Positions 32,433-42,000 of a stretch of DNA of 64,000 nucleotides are shown one piece after another. The translations under genes and the position numbers were made by a program. Below the pieces are notes generated by a model. The model was not told the origin of the DNA. It did not search any database and saw only the letters and a program-made list of their open reading frames with translations. The first letter of the stretch is position 1, and every line of letters starts with the position of its first letter. The stretch lies in NCBI RefSeq assembly GCF_009769385.1, contig NZ_VKAB01000012.1:1-64000 (forward strand), read 5' to 3'. Source of the stretch: Saccharothrix deserti (GTDB lineage Bacteria; Actinomycetota; Actinomycetes; Mycobacteriales; Pseudonocardiaceae).

Positions 32433-33421
32433 CTCGGCCGGGCGCCGGTCGAGCCCCGCACCACCAACTCGGGCTGGAACACGAACTCCGCGTGCGGTGC
32501 GGGGGTGCCGCCGATCTCCTCCAGCAACGCGTGCACTGCGGCCTGGCCCATCGCTTCGACGGGCTGGCGGATCGTGGTCAGCGGCGGGTCGGCGAACACG
32601 ATCAGCGGCGAATCGTCGAAGCCGACCACGGAGACGTCACGCGGCACGTTGAGGCCCCGCTGGCGGGCCGCGCGGATCGCGCCGAACGCCATCAGGTCGC
32701 TGCCGCACACGATCGCCGTGCAGCCACGGTCCAGCAGGGCGTTGGCCGCGGCCTGGCCGCCCTCGACCGTGAACAGGGAGTGCTCGACCAGGTCGGACGC
32801 CTGCGGGCGGACGAGCGTGAAGCCCTCGACCATGCGTTGGGCGGGCACGAACCTCGGCGGACCGACGGCCAGGCCGATGTTCTCGTGGCCGAGTTCAACC
32901 AAGTGGGTGACAGCGAGCCGGACGGCCGCGCGGTTGTCCACCGACACGAACGGTGCGGAAACCTGATCGGTGTAGCCGTTGATCATCACGAACGGCACCC
33001 CGCGCCCGGCCAGTTTGACGTACCGGTCCTTGTCGGCCGTCGTGTCGGCGTGCAGGCCGGACACGAAGACGATCCCGGTGACGCCGCGGTCGACCAGCAT
33101 GTCGGTCAGCTGGTCCTCGGTGGAGCCGCCGGGCGTCTGCGTGCAGAGCACCGGCGTGTAGCCGTCGCGGGTCAGCACCTGCTCGATGACCTGCGCGAAC
33201 GCCGGGAAGATCGGGTTGTTCAACTCGGGGGTGATCAACCCGATCAACCCGGCGCTGCGCTGTCGGAGCCTGGGCGGGCGCTCGTAGCCGAGGACGTCCA
33301 TCGCGGCGACCACGGCCTGGCGGGTGGCGGCGGAGACGCCCGGCTTGCCGTTGACCACCCGGCTGACCGTCGCCTCGCTCACGCCTGCCTGGTTCGCGAT
33401 GTCACTGAGCCGCGCTGTCAC
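32429..33421 (-). CDS. LacI-family regulator of the alpha-glucan block
   Basis: This encodes 330 residues. The HTH ARLSDIANQAGVSEATVSRVVNG and hinge GKPGVSAATRQAVVAAMDVLGY lead to a periplasmic-binding-like domain (SAGLIGLITPELNNPIFPAF to DDSPLIVFADPPLTTIRQP). LacI regulators bind short palindromes and are released by sugars. It starts 12 bases after the upstream GH13 stop in the same direction, so it probably controls that glucosidase and the divergent secreted amylase. A TTGC-n11-GCAA site sits in the shared promoter region. The GTG at 33421 is fixed by the HTH start. Confidence 0.9.
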   Translation of the reverse strand: MTARLSDIANQAGVSEATVSRVVNGKPGVSAATRQAVVAAMDVLGYERPPRLRQRSAGLIGLITPELNNPIFPAFAQVIEQVLTRDGYTPVLCTQTPGGSTEDQLTDMLVDRGVTGIVFVSGLHADTTADKDRYVKLAGRGVPFVMINGYTDQVSAPFVSVDNRAAVRLAVTHLVELGHENIGLAVGPPRFVPAQRMVEGFTLVRPQASDLVEHSLFTVEGGQAAANALLDRGCTAIVCGSDLMAFGAIRAARQRGLNVPRDVSVVGFDDSPLIVFADPPLTTIRQPVEAMGQAAVHALLEEIGGTPAPHAEFVFQPELVVRGSTGARPR

Positions 33422-33432
33422 ACCGGGTGACT

Positions 33433-34983
33433 CTACGGGCGTGTGAGCCACACGGTCGTGTCCGGCGGCACGAGGACGTCCGCGCCTTCTGTCGCGCAAC
33501 CACCCGAGGCCAGCAGCACTCGTCCGTCGGCGGGCAGGCGTGCGGTGTCCGGGCCGAAGTTCACCACGCACGTGAAAGCGCCACGGCGGAAGGACAACAC
33601 GCCCTCGGGCACGTCCAACCACTCCACTTCGGAGCCCGCGCCGAGGTCCGGGTGCTCGCGTCGCACGCGCAGCGCGCTGCGGTACAGCTCCAGCACCGAG
33701 TTCGGGTCGTCGAGCTGTCGGGCGACGCTCAGCTCCGCCCAGTCGGCGGGCTGCGGGAGCCACGAACCGCCCTCGCCGAAGCCGAACGACGGGCCGTCCG
33801 GCGTCCACGGGATCGGCACGCGGCAGCCGTCACGGCCCCGTTCGGTGTGGCCGGACCGTTCCCACACGGGGTCTTGGAGGACGTCCTCGGGCAGGTCGAG
33901 CACCTCGGGCAGGCCCAGTTCCTCGCCCTGGTAGACGTACGCGCTGCCGGGCAGCGCGAGCATCAACAACGCGGCGGCCCGCGCCCGCGTCATGCTGCCG
34001 TACCGGGTCGCGTGCCGCTGCACGTCGTGGTTGGACAGCACCCACGTCGTCGGCGCGGCCACCGGCGCCATCGCGGCCAGCGAGTCGTCGATGACCTGCC
34101 TGAGGTCGGCGGCGTTCCACTCGGCGGTCAGGTAGTGGAAGTTGAACGCCTGGTGCAGCTCGTCGGAACGCAGGTAGCGGGCGGTGCGCTCGGGGCTGGG
34201 CGTCCACGCCTCGGCCACGCCGATCCGGCCGCCGGGGTACGAGTCGAGCACCTTGCGCCAGTCGCGGTAGATCTCGTGCACGCCGTCCTGGTCGAAGAAC
34301 GGCAGCGCCTGCGTGTCGAGCAGCTTGATGTGGCCGGGCGTGCCGACGTCGGGCAGGCCGTCCGCCTTGACCATGCCGTGGGCGACGTCGATGCGGAACC
34401 CGTCCACGCCGAGGTCGAGCCAGAAGCGGAGGATGTCGAGGAACTCGTCGCGGACCTCCGCCTGGTCCCAGTTCAGGTCCGGCTGCTCGGGCGCGAACAG
34501 GTGCAGGTACCACTGGCCGTCGGGGGTCTTCGTCCACGCGGGACCGCCGAAGACGGACTCCCAGTCGTTCGGCGGGAGATCGCCGTTGCCGTCCCGGAAG
34601 TGGTAGCGGGCGCGTTCCGGTGAGCCCGGCGCGGCCTTGAGGGCCTGCTGGAACCACCTGTGCCGGTCGCTCGTGTGGTTCGGGACGAGGTCGACGATCA
34701 CGCGGATGCCTCGTTCGTGCGCTTCGTCGACGAGGCCCTTGGCGTCGTCGAGGGTGCCGAACGACGGGTCGATCGCGCGGTAGTCGGCGACGTCATAGCC
34801 GCCGTCCGCCATCGGGGACGCGTAGAACGGGGTGATCCACACCGCGTCCACGCCGAGGTCGGCGAGGTAGGGCAGCCGGGAGCGGATGCCGGGCAGATCA
34901 CCGACGCCGTCGCCGTTCGAGTCGGCGAAGCTGCGCACGTAGACCTGGTAGATGACGGCCTCGCGCCACCAGTCCTGCGTCAT
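33433..34983 (-). CDS. GH13 alpha-glucosidase
   Basis: This encodes 516 residues of the oligo-alpha-glucosidase subfamily. Catalytic regions are DLVPNHTSDRH, GFRIDVAHGM (nucleophile Asp), IGVAEAW (acid Glu) and LSNHDVQRH. QVYVRSFADSNGDGVGD marks the subfamily. There is no signal peptide, so it acts on imported maltodextrins. ATG at 34983 has GGAAGGA upstream. It is divergent from the secreted amylase and followed directly by the lacI gene, giving a catabolic unit: external amylase, internal glucosidase, regulator. No sugar transporter is in the window. Confidence 0.9.
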   Translation of the reverse strand: MTQDWWREAVIYQVYVRSFADSNGDGVGDLPGIRSRLPYLADLGVDAVWITPFYASPMADGGYDVADYRAIDPSFGTLDDAKGLVDEAHERGIRVIVDLVPNHTSDRHRWFQQALKAAPGSPERARYHFRDGNGDLPPNDWESVFGGPAWTKTPDGQWYLHLFAPEQPDLNWDQAEVRDEFLDILRFWLDLGVDGFRIDVAHGMVKADGLPDVGTPGHIKLLDTQALPFFDQDGVHEIYRDWRKVLDSYPGGRIGVAEAWTPSPERTARYLRSDELHQAFNFHYLTAEWNAADLRQVIDDSLAAMAPVAAPTTWVLSNHDVQRHATRYGSMTRARAAALLMLALPGSAYVYQGEELGLPEVLDLPEDVLQDPVWERSGHTERGRDGCRVPIPWTPDGPSFGFGEGGSWLPQPADWAELSVARQLDDPNSVLELYRSALRVRREHPDLGAGSEVEWLDVPEGVLSFRRGAFTCVVNFGPDTARLPADGRVLLASGGCATEGADVLVPPDTTVWLTRP

Positions 34984-35031
34984 CGGGGTGTCCTTCCGGA
35001 TCGGTTCCGCGCCGGTCCGCAATGAAATACT

Positions 35032-35050
35032 TTGCAAGTGTTTTCAGCAA
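35032..35050. promoter_or_regulatory. Putative LacI operator between glucosidase and amylase genes
   Basis: TTGCAAGTGTTTTCAGCAA has inverted TTGC/GCAA ends and lies 48 bases from the glucosidase start and 51 from the amylase start. Position and symmetry fit a sugar-responsive LacI site. Binding is inferred. Confidence 0.5.
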
Positions 35051-35101
35051 CTCTGCCGGCTGGTATGACCTAGAGCACATCCCTGCCAGCGAGGAGACAA
35101 C

Positions 35102-36769
35102 GTGGTTTCCGCTACCCGACGCGCCTTGTGCGCGATAGCCGTCCTCCTGTTCAGCCTTTTGGCGGTCCCGGTTCCGCAAACTCTTGCGGCGCCGCCGTCC
35201 GCCAAGGACGTCACCGCGACCCTGTTCCAGTGGCCGTTCCCGCGGGTCGCCGCCGAGTGCGCGAACGTGCTGGGGCCCAAGGGGTACGGGTTCGTCGAGG
35301 TGTCCCCTGCCACCGAACACATCCAGGGGTCCCAGTGGTGGACCTCCTACCAGCCCGTCAGCTACCGCATCGCCGGACGCCTCGGTGACGAGGCCGCGTT
35401 CCGCCAGATGGTCGACATCTGCCACGCGGCGGGTGTGAAGGTCATCGCGGACGCGGTCATCAACCACATGAGCGCCGGGTCCGGGGTCGGCACCGGCGGC
35501 TCTTCGTATGCGAAGTACAGCTACCCCGGCACCTACAGCGACTGGGACTTCCACTCGTGCCGGGCGCACATCAGCGACTACCGCAACCGCGACAACGTGC
35601 AGAACTGCGAGCTGGTCGGGCTGTCGGACCTCGACACCGGCAGCGACTACGTGCGCGGCAGGATCGCCTCCTACCTGAACCACCTGATCTCGCTCGGGGT
35701 GGACGGGTTCCGGATCGACGCGGCCAAGCACATGCCGGCGGCCGATCTGGCGGCGATCAAGTCGCGGTTGAGCAACCCCGGTGTGTTCTGGGTGCACGAG
35801 GTGATCTACGGGGCAGGTGAGGCCGTGCAGCCCGGCGAGTACACCGGGTCGGGTGATGTGGACGAGTTCCGGTACGCGTATGACATCAAGCGGATCTTCA
35901 ACAACGAGAACCTGGCTTACCTGAGCACGTTCGGGCAGTCGTGGGGTTACCTGCCGAGTGGGCAGGCGCGGTCGTTCGTGGACAACTGGGACACCGAGCG
36001 CAACGGGTCGACGTTGTCGTACCGCGACGGGTCGACCTACACGTTGGCGAACGTGTTCATGCTGGCGTGGCCTTACGGCGCGCCGAACGTGTACTCGGGG
36101 TACGAGTTCTCTTCGCACGACGCCGGGCCGCCCGGAGGGTCGGAGTGCTACACGTCCGGGTGGAAGTGCCAGCACCGGTGGACGCAGATCGCTTCGATGG
36201 TGGGGTTCCGCAACGCCGTCGCCGGCACGTCGGTGGTGAACTGGTGGGACAACGGCGGTGACGCGATCGCGTTCGGCCGGGGTGGCAAGGGTTTCGTGGC
36301 GATCAACCGGGAGTCCTCGTCCTTGACGCGGACGTTCCAGACCTCGCTGCCCGCCGGGTCGTACTGCAACGTGCAGCAGGACGGGTGCGTGGCTCACACC
36401 GTGGGGTCGAACGGTCAGTTCACGGCGGCGTTGGGTGCCGGCGAGGCGTTGGCGTTGCACGTGGGGGCCACCGGGACACCGCCGCCAACCGGTTCGACGT
36501 CGTTCGCGGTGAACGCCACGACCACGTTGGGGCAGAACATCTTCGTGGTCGGGGACCACCCGTCGCTGGGTGCGTGGAACCCGGCGGCCGCGGTGGCGCT
36601 GTCGTCCGCGACCTACCCGACGTGGCGGGGCTCGGCGTCGCTGCCGGCCGGGACCTCGTTCCAGTACAAGTACATCCGGAAGGAGTCGGACGGTGCGGTG
36701 ACGTGGGAGAGCGGCGCCAACCGCACCGCCACGTCACCCGTGACGCTGTCCGACACCTGGCGCACCTAG
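35102..36769 (+). CDS. Secreted alpha-amylase with CBM20 starch-binding domain
   Basis: This encodes 555 residues. A signal peptide ([24 protein letters not shown]) is cleaved near residue 30. The GH13 barrel has [17 protein letters not shown] (nucleophile Asp), WVHEVI (acid Glu) and [13 protein letters not shown], in the animal/Streptomyces-type alpha-amylase subfamily. From about 465 on, a CBM20 domain ([28 protein letters not shown]) binds granular starch, joined by a [10 protein letters not shown] linker. The GTG at 35102 follows GAGGAG. It starts the outward half of the alpha-glucan block. Confidence 0.93.
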   Translation: MVSATRRALCAIAVLLFSLLAVPVPQTLAAPPSAKDVTATLFQWPFPRVAAECANVLGPKGYGFVEVSPATEHIQGSQWWTSYQPVSYRIAGRLGDEAAFRQMVDICHAAGVKVIADAVINHMSAGSGVGTGGSSYAKYSYPGTYSDWDFHSCRAHISDYRNRDNVQNCELVGLSDLDTGSDYVRGRIASYLNHLISLGVDGFRIDAAKHMPAADLAAIKSRLSNPGVFWVHEVIYGAGEAVQPGEYTGSGDVDEFRYAYDIKRIFNNENLAYLSTFGQSWGYLPSGQARSFVDNWDTERNGSTLSYRDGSTYTLANVFMLAWPYGAPNVYSGYEFSSHDAGPPGGSECYTSGWKCQHRWTQIASMVGFRNAVAGTSVVNWWDNGGDAIAFGRGGKGFVAINRESSSLTRTFQTSLPAGSYCNVQQDGCVAHTVGSNGQFTAALGAGEALALHVGATGTPPPTGSTSFAVNATTTLGQNIFVVGDHPSLGAWNPAAAVALSSATYPTWRGSASLPAGTSFQYKYIRKESDGAVTWESGANRTATSPVTLSDTWRT

Positions 36770-36793
36770 CCGTTCGAACACTTCGGGCAACCG

Positions 36794-36820
36794 GGCCCGC
36801 CGCAGAGCCCGCGGCGGGCC
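36794..36820. terminator. Hairpin between convergent amylase and reductase genes
   Basis: A 10-pair stem GGCCCGCCGC with GCGGCGGGCC around a 7-base loop, 24 bases past the amylase stop. It is GC-rich with no U tract and probably works for both strands. Confidence 0.5.
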
Positions 36821-36876
36821 ACCGGCCGGCTTCGACACACGCGACCACAACGGCCGCAACGTCGTGCATCGCTGCT

Positions 36877-37896
36877 TCAGCGGCGCCGCAGTGACGGGTC
36901 GAGCAAGGCGGGAGGGGTGTCGTACTTCTCGTGTGCGGCAAGGTCGACACCGGGAGCGACGATCTCGTCGATCGCGTCGAGCACGTCGGCGGAGAGCACG
37001 GTGTCAGCGGCGGCGAGCTGCGAGCGCAGGTGGTCCAGCGTGCGGGGGCCGATGATCGCGCTGGTCACGGCGGGATGCGCGGTGACGAAGCCGAGCGCGA
37101 GCTGGATCATGGTCAAACCGGCCCGGTCTGCGACCTCGGCCAACTGCTCGACGGCATCGAGCCTGGCCCGGTTGGAGGGGATGGCGGTGTCGAAGCGTTG
37201 GGGCATGAACGTCGAGCGGCTGGTGGTGATCTCCCGGCCCTCGCGGATCGCGCCCGACAGCCAGCCCGAAGCCAACGGGCTCCACACCAGCACACCGAGC
37301 CCGTACTGCTCGGTCACGGGCAGCACGTGGGTTTCGACACCGCGTTGCAGGATCGAGTAGCTGGGCTGTTCGGTGACGTAACGACTCAGGCGATGCTCGC
37401 GGGCGGCCCATTGGGCTTGCACGAGGCGGTATGCGGGGAAGGTCGAGGAGCCGAAGTAGCGGATCTTTCCCGCGCGCTGCAGGTCGGTCAACGCCGACAG
37501 CGTCTCCTCGTCGCTGGTGCTCGGGTCCCACCGGTGGATCTGGTAGAGATCAACGTGGTCGACGCCGAGACGGCGCAGGCTGTTGTCCAACTCGGTGGCC
37601 AACCAGCGGCGCGAACTGCCCTGGTGGTTGCGATCGTCGCCCATGGGCATGCTCGCCTTCGTGGCCAGCACGATGTCGTCGCGGCGGCCGGCGATGGCTT
37701 TGCCGACCATCTCCTCCGATTCGCCGCCGCTGTACATGTCGGCGGTGTCGATGACGTTGATCCCGCCCTCGAGAGCGGCATCGACGATGGCGGTGGCCTC
37801 GTCCTGGGTGGTGCGCCCGATCTCGCCGAAGTTCATCGCGCCGAGCGCGAGGGAGCTGACCTGCACACCGGTGCGACCCAAGGTGCGGTACTGCAT
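36877..37896 (-). CDS. Aldo/keto reductase
   Basis: This encodes 339 residues, an NADPH-dependent reductase with a TIM barrel. It starts YRTLGRTGVQVSSLALGAMNFGEIG. The catalytic tetrad is visible as Asp in DTADMYSGGESEE with its Tyr, Lys in ATKASMPMGDD and His in QIHRWDPSTS. The C-terminal cofactor part is GPRTLDHLRSQLAAADTVL. Members of this general-stress subgroup reduce aldehydes and ketones. It is divergent from a TetR gene over a 154-base region with two palindromes, so TetR most likely represses it. Confidence 0.9.
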   Translation of the reverse strand: MQYRTLGRTGVQVSSLALGAMNFGEIGRTTQDEATAIVDAALEGGINVIDTADMYSGGESEEMVGKAIAGRRDDIVLATKASMPMGDDRNHQGSSRRWLATELDNSLRRLGVDHVDLYQIHRWDPSTSDEETLSALTDLQRAGKIRYFGSSTFPAYRLVQAQWAAREHRLSRYVTEQPSYSILQRGVETHVLPVTEQYGLGVLVWSPLASGWLSGAIREGREITTSRSTFMPQRFDTAIPSNRARLDAVEQLAEVADRAGLTMIQLALGFVTAHPAVTSAIIGPRTLDHLRSQLAAADTVLSADVLDAIDEIVAPGVDLAAHEKYDTPPALLDPSLRRR

Positions 37897-37976
37897 GACC
37901 GTGTTCCTCCATTGCGGGTGAGGCGCGGTGACAGTGCGCGGGTTGGTTGTCAGGCCCTGCTCTGACATCCTGAGCA

Positions 37977-38017
37977 AACGGAACGTTGCTCCGTTAACGA
38001 TACGGAACACCGTTCCG
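37977..38017. promoter_or_regulatory. Two TetR-type operators in the reductase/TetR divergent promoter
   Basis: Site 1 at 37977-37995 has arms AACGGA and TCCGTT with a 7-base centre. Site 2 at 38003-38017 has arms CGGAAC and GTTCCG with a 3-base centre. Both share the half-site CGGAAC/AACGGA, and their centres are about 24 bases apart. Confidence 0.6.
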
Positions 38018-38050
38018 CTTAGCAAGCTCGGTAGCGGAGGGAGCGGCGCG

Positions 38051-38641
38051 GTGAACGAGAGCGACGAGGGCGCGGGGCACGCGGCCCGGTCCAAGCGGGC
38101 GGACGCCCGGCGTAACGAGAAGACCCTGCTCGACGCGGCCGCCGCGGTCTTCGTGACGTCAGGCGTGGAAGCGCCGGTGCGCGCCATCGCGGCCAAGGCG
38201 GGCGTCGGGATGGGCACGATCTACCGCCACTTCCCGACTCGGGCGGATCTGATCATCGCCGTCTACCGGCACCAGGTCGAGGCCTGCGCCGAGGCCGGTC
38301 CAGCCCTGCTGGCGACCAGCGCGACTCCTCACGCCGCACTGGGGCAGTGGATCAACCTCTTCGTTGACTTCCTGGTCACCAAGCACGGACTCGCTGCCGT
38401 GCTGCAGTCCGACAACGCCGGCTTCGACACGCTGCACGCGTACTTCCTCGACCGCCTCGTGCCCGTGTGCACCCAACTGCTCGACGCCGCAGCCGGTTCT
38501 GGCGAGATCCGATCGGACGTGGAGGCCTACGAGCTCATGCGCGGCGTCGGGAACCTCTGCATAGGCGCGGACAGCGATCCCCGCTACGACCCGCGTCGAC
38601 TGGTCGAGCTCCTCATCGCAGGACTACGCCGACCGCACTGA
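38051..38641 (+). CDS. TetR-family regulator
   Basis: This encodes 196 residues. A basic N-terminus leads into the HTH (LLDAAAAVFVTSGVEAPVRAIAAKAGVGMGTIYRHFPTRADLI, about 24-68). The ligand domain has a HAALGQWINLFVDFLVTKHGL segment typical of regulators of reductases and small-molecule responses. The GTG at 38051 is chosen for its GGAGGGA 8 bases upstream; an upstream start would include the operator region. It is expected to repress itself and the divergent aldo/keto reductase through the paired palindromes. Confidence 0.88.
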   Translation: MNESDEGAGHAARSKRADARRNEKTLLDAAAAVFVTSGVEAPVRAIAAKAGVGMGTIYRHFPTRADLIIAVYRHQVEACAEAGPALLATSATPHAALGQWINLFVDFLVTKHGLAAVLQSDNAGFDTLHAYFLDRLVPVCTQLLDAAAGSGEIRSDVEAYELMRGVGNLCIGADSDPRYDPRRLVELLIAGLRRPH

Positions 38642-38765
38642 CCATCGGCCAGGCAGCTGGTGCAGACCGGCCACCCCGGCCGCGATCAGCGCGAAGCGCG
38701 GATCCTCGGCAGCCCCGCTGGGGCAGGTCACCGGATCGCGGACGTCCTCAAGCCCGAAGGGCTAC

Positions 38766-38798
38766 GCAGGGGTCCCCGCCAAGGGGACCCCTGCTTTT
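38766..38798 (+). terminator. Rho-independent terminator downstream of the TetR gene
   Basis: A 12-pair perfect stem (GCAGGGGTCCCC with GGGGACCCCTGC) around GCCAA, followed by TTTTA. It lies 125 bases after the TetR stop; the stretch between shows no gene. Confidence 0.85.
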
Positions 38799-38876
38799 AC
38801 CCTGCCACAACGGTCTGACAATCCGCCGCGTCCAAGCCCCGCCTGTGGACAACTGCCCGGACACCCGACTCGCGCG

Positions 38877-39008
38877 TCCCGAACGTTCAACTCGCCGGTC
38901 CTGAACGTAGGACACACGCGACCGGAACGTAGGACACACGCGTTCCGAACGTAGGACACACGGCACCTGAACGTAGGACTCTCGGGACCTGACGGTTCGA
39001 CTCTCGGG
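38877..39008. repeat. 22-bp intergenic repeat array, all units in one direction
   Basis: Six consecutive 22-bp units share the core GAACGTAGGACACACGCG or the variant GACGGTTCGACTCTCGGG, each preceded by a 4-base spacer such as TCCT, ACCG, TTCC or ACCT. The last two units match the 14781-14947 array closely. Units are contiguous, so this is not CRISPR. It lies between the terminator of tetR and the end of the opposing gdh gene. Confidence 0.75.
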
Positions 39009-39025
39009 ATTAGCTGGGGGCGGCT

Positions 39026-39065
39026 GGTGGGTGGGTGGGTGGGTGGGTGGGTGGGTGGGTGGGGG
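39026..39065. repeat. (GGGT)n microsatellite at the 3' edge of gdh
   Basis: About eight GGGT tetranucleotides end one base before the gdh stop codon. On the plus strand this is a textbook G-quadruplex sequence; the gdh mRNA carries the complementary C-rich run right after its stop. Slippage could vary its length between strains. Confidence 0.85.
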
Positions 39066-42000
39066 TTAGCGGATCATGCTGCGGACTTGGCGGGCGGCTA
39101 CGGAGAGGGTGGCCAGGTCCAGTTTGCTGACCCGGTTGATCTCCGCGAGGGCGGCGCGGGCTCGGACCAGGCGGGAGGAGTTGGTCTGCTCCCACTGGGC
39201 GATCTTCTCTTCCGGGCTGTCGCCGGGATCGGCCGACCGGAGCACGTCGATCGTGATCGAGCGCAGTGACGAGTAGAAGTCGTCCCGCAACGCCAAGCGC
39301 GCCAGCGCGTGCCAGCGGTTCAGGCGTTCCAGGTCCGACACCGAGCTGAGCATCCGGTCCACGTCCAGGTGGTCGGACAGCGCGAAGTACAGCTCGGCCG
39401 TCTCCTCGTGCGTCCGCTCGTGACCGGTCGCGCCCTCGCCCTCCTCGCGCTCGGCGAGTTCGGCCACCTCCGTGACGTCCAGCAACCCGTAGGTGAACAG
39501 CAGCCCGGCGATCCGCCGCGCCAACGCCACCGGCACGCCCTTCGCCACCAGCCGCTCGACGTCCTCCAGCACGGTCTTCTTCTCGTGACCCTGGAGCATG
39601 TCGATCGTGCGCGGCGCGAGCGAGGAGACCACCGGGGCGAACCGGCTGATCGTGGACCCGATCGCGAGCGGCTGGGGACGGTTGGTCAGCAGCCAGCGCG
39701 ACGCGCGGTCGAGCAGGCGGCGGGTCTCCAGCACCATGTCGTCCTGGACGTCCGTCGCGACGACGTTGTCCAGCGCCCGGATCTCCTGCCACAACGACGG
39801 CAGGTCGTAGATCGCGGTCACCACGGTGTACGCGCGCACGGCGTCCGTCGTCGACGCGCTGATCTCCTCGGCCAACCGGAACGCGTACGACACCCCACCG
39901 CCGTCCACGACCTCGTTGACCAGCACCGTCGTGATGATCTCGCGGGACAGCGGGTGATGGGCGATCGCGTCGGCGAACCGTTCCCGCAGCTCGCTCGGGA
40001 AGTAGTCGGGCAGCCTGCGAGCGAGCACGTCCATCGCCGGCAGGTCGCTGGCCAGCACCTCCTCCTTCAACGCCAGCTTCACGTGCGCCAACAGGGTCGC
40101 GAGTTCCGGTGAGGTCAGGCCCTCGCCGGCCTTCTCCAACGCCTTGAACTCCGACACGCTCGGCAGCGCTTCGAGGGTCCGGTCGAGCGCGCCGCGCTGC
40201 TCGAGATCGGCGACGAGTCGCGCGTGCACCGACAGCATCGGCGCGGCGTGGGCGCGGGACACGCCGAGCACGGTGTTCTGCGAGTAGTTGTCGGCCAGCA
40301 CCAGCTCGCCGACCTCGTCGGTCATCTGGCCCAGCAGCTCGTTGCGCTGCCCGTGGTCGAGCTTGCCGTCGCGGACCAGCTCGTCCAGCAGGATCTTGAT
40401 GTTGACCTCGTGGTCGGAGCAGTCCACACCGGCCGAGTTGTCCAACGCGTCGGTGTTGACCTTGCCGCCACCGCGGGCGAACTCGATCCGGCCGCGCTGG
40501 GTCAGGCCCAGGTTGCCGCCCTCGCCGACGACCTTCACCCGCAGGTCCGCGCCGTTGACCCGGATCGCGTCGTTGGCCTTGTCGCCGACCTCGGCGTGCG
40601 ACTCGGTGCCCGCCTTCACGTACGTGCCGATGCCGCCGTTCCACAGCAGGTCGACCGGCGCCAGCAGGACGGCCTTCATCAGCTCCTGCGGCGACAGCTT
40701 CACCACGCCCTCGGGCAGGCCCAGGGCCTCGCGGACCTGCTCGCTGACCGGGATCGACTTCGCCGAACGCGGCCACACGCCGCCGCCCTCGCTGATCAGC
40801 GAGCGGTCGTAGTCGTCCCACGACGACCGGGGCAGCTCGAACAGCCGCTTGCGCTCGGCGTAGGACGGTGCCGCGACGGGGTTCGGGTCGATGAAGATGT
40901 GCCGGTGGTCGAACGCGGCCACGAGCCGGATGTGCTCGGACAGCAGCATGCCGTTGCCGAACACGTCACCGGACATGTCGCCGACGCCGACGACGGTGAA
41001 CTCCTGCGACTGGGTGTCGACGTTCAGCTCGCGGAAGTGGCGCTTCACGCTCTCCCACGCGCCCTTGGCGGTGATGCCCATCGCCTTGTGGTCGTAGCCG
41101 ACGGAACCGCCGGACGCGAACGCGTCACCGAGCCAGAAGCCGTAGGACTTCGACACCTCGTTGGCGATGTCGGAGAACGACGCCGTGCCCTTGTCCGCCG
41201 CGACCACCAGGTACGTGTCGTCGCCGTCGTGCCGGACGACCTGCTGCGCGGGGATGACCTTGCCGGAGTTCAGGTTGTCGGTCAGGTCCAGCAGGCCGGA
41301 GATGAACTGGCGGTAGCAGGCGATGCCCTCGGCCAGCGACGCCTCGCGGTCGAGACCGGGGTCCCCCGTCGGAGCCGGCGGCTTCTTCACCACGAACCCG
41401 CCCTTCGCGCCTACGGGCACGATCACGGCGTTCTTCACCGCCTGCGCCTTCACCAGGCCCAGCACCTCGGTGCGGAAGTCCTCGCGCCGGTCGGACCAGC
41501 GCAGACCACCGCGCGCCACCGGACCGAACCGCAGGTGCACGCCCTCGATGCGCGGCGAGTACACGAAGATCTCGAACCGCGGCCGGGGCTGTGGCAGGTC
41601 CGGGATCGCGCGCGGGTTCAGCTTCACCGCCAGGTACGGGCGGGGGTTGCCGTCGGCGTCGCGGACGAAGAAGTTCGTGCGCAGCGTGGCCTGCACCAAC
41701 GTGAGCAGGCTGCGCAGGATCCGGTCCGCGTCGAGGCTGGTCACGTTGTCGATCAGCTCGGTGATCTCGGCGACCAGGTGCTCGGTGCGGGCGGAGCGCT
41801 TCCCCTCGTCGAGTTCGGGGTCGAACCGCGCCTCGAACAGCCGCACCAGGGCCGTGGCGACCTCGGTGTGCGCGAGGACGGCGTCCTCGATGTAGTCCTG
41901 GCTGTACGGGGTGCCGGCCTGGCGCAGGTACTTGGCGTAGGCGCGCAGCATCGCCGCCTGCTGCCACGTGACGCCCGCCTTGAGCACGAGCGTGTTGAAG

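Noticed and set aside
38642-38765. Extension of coding sequence after the TetR stop
   Set aside because: The stretch reads openly for some 50 codons but has no start, ribosome site or recognisable family, and a terminator ends it.
38877-39008. CRISPR-like array in the intergenic repeats
   Set aside because: Units are back to back and degenerate, with no unique spacers and no cas genes in the window.
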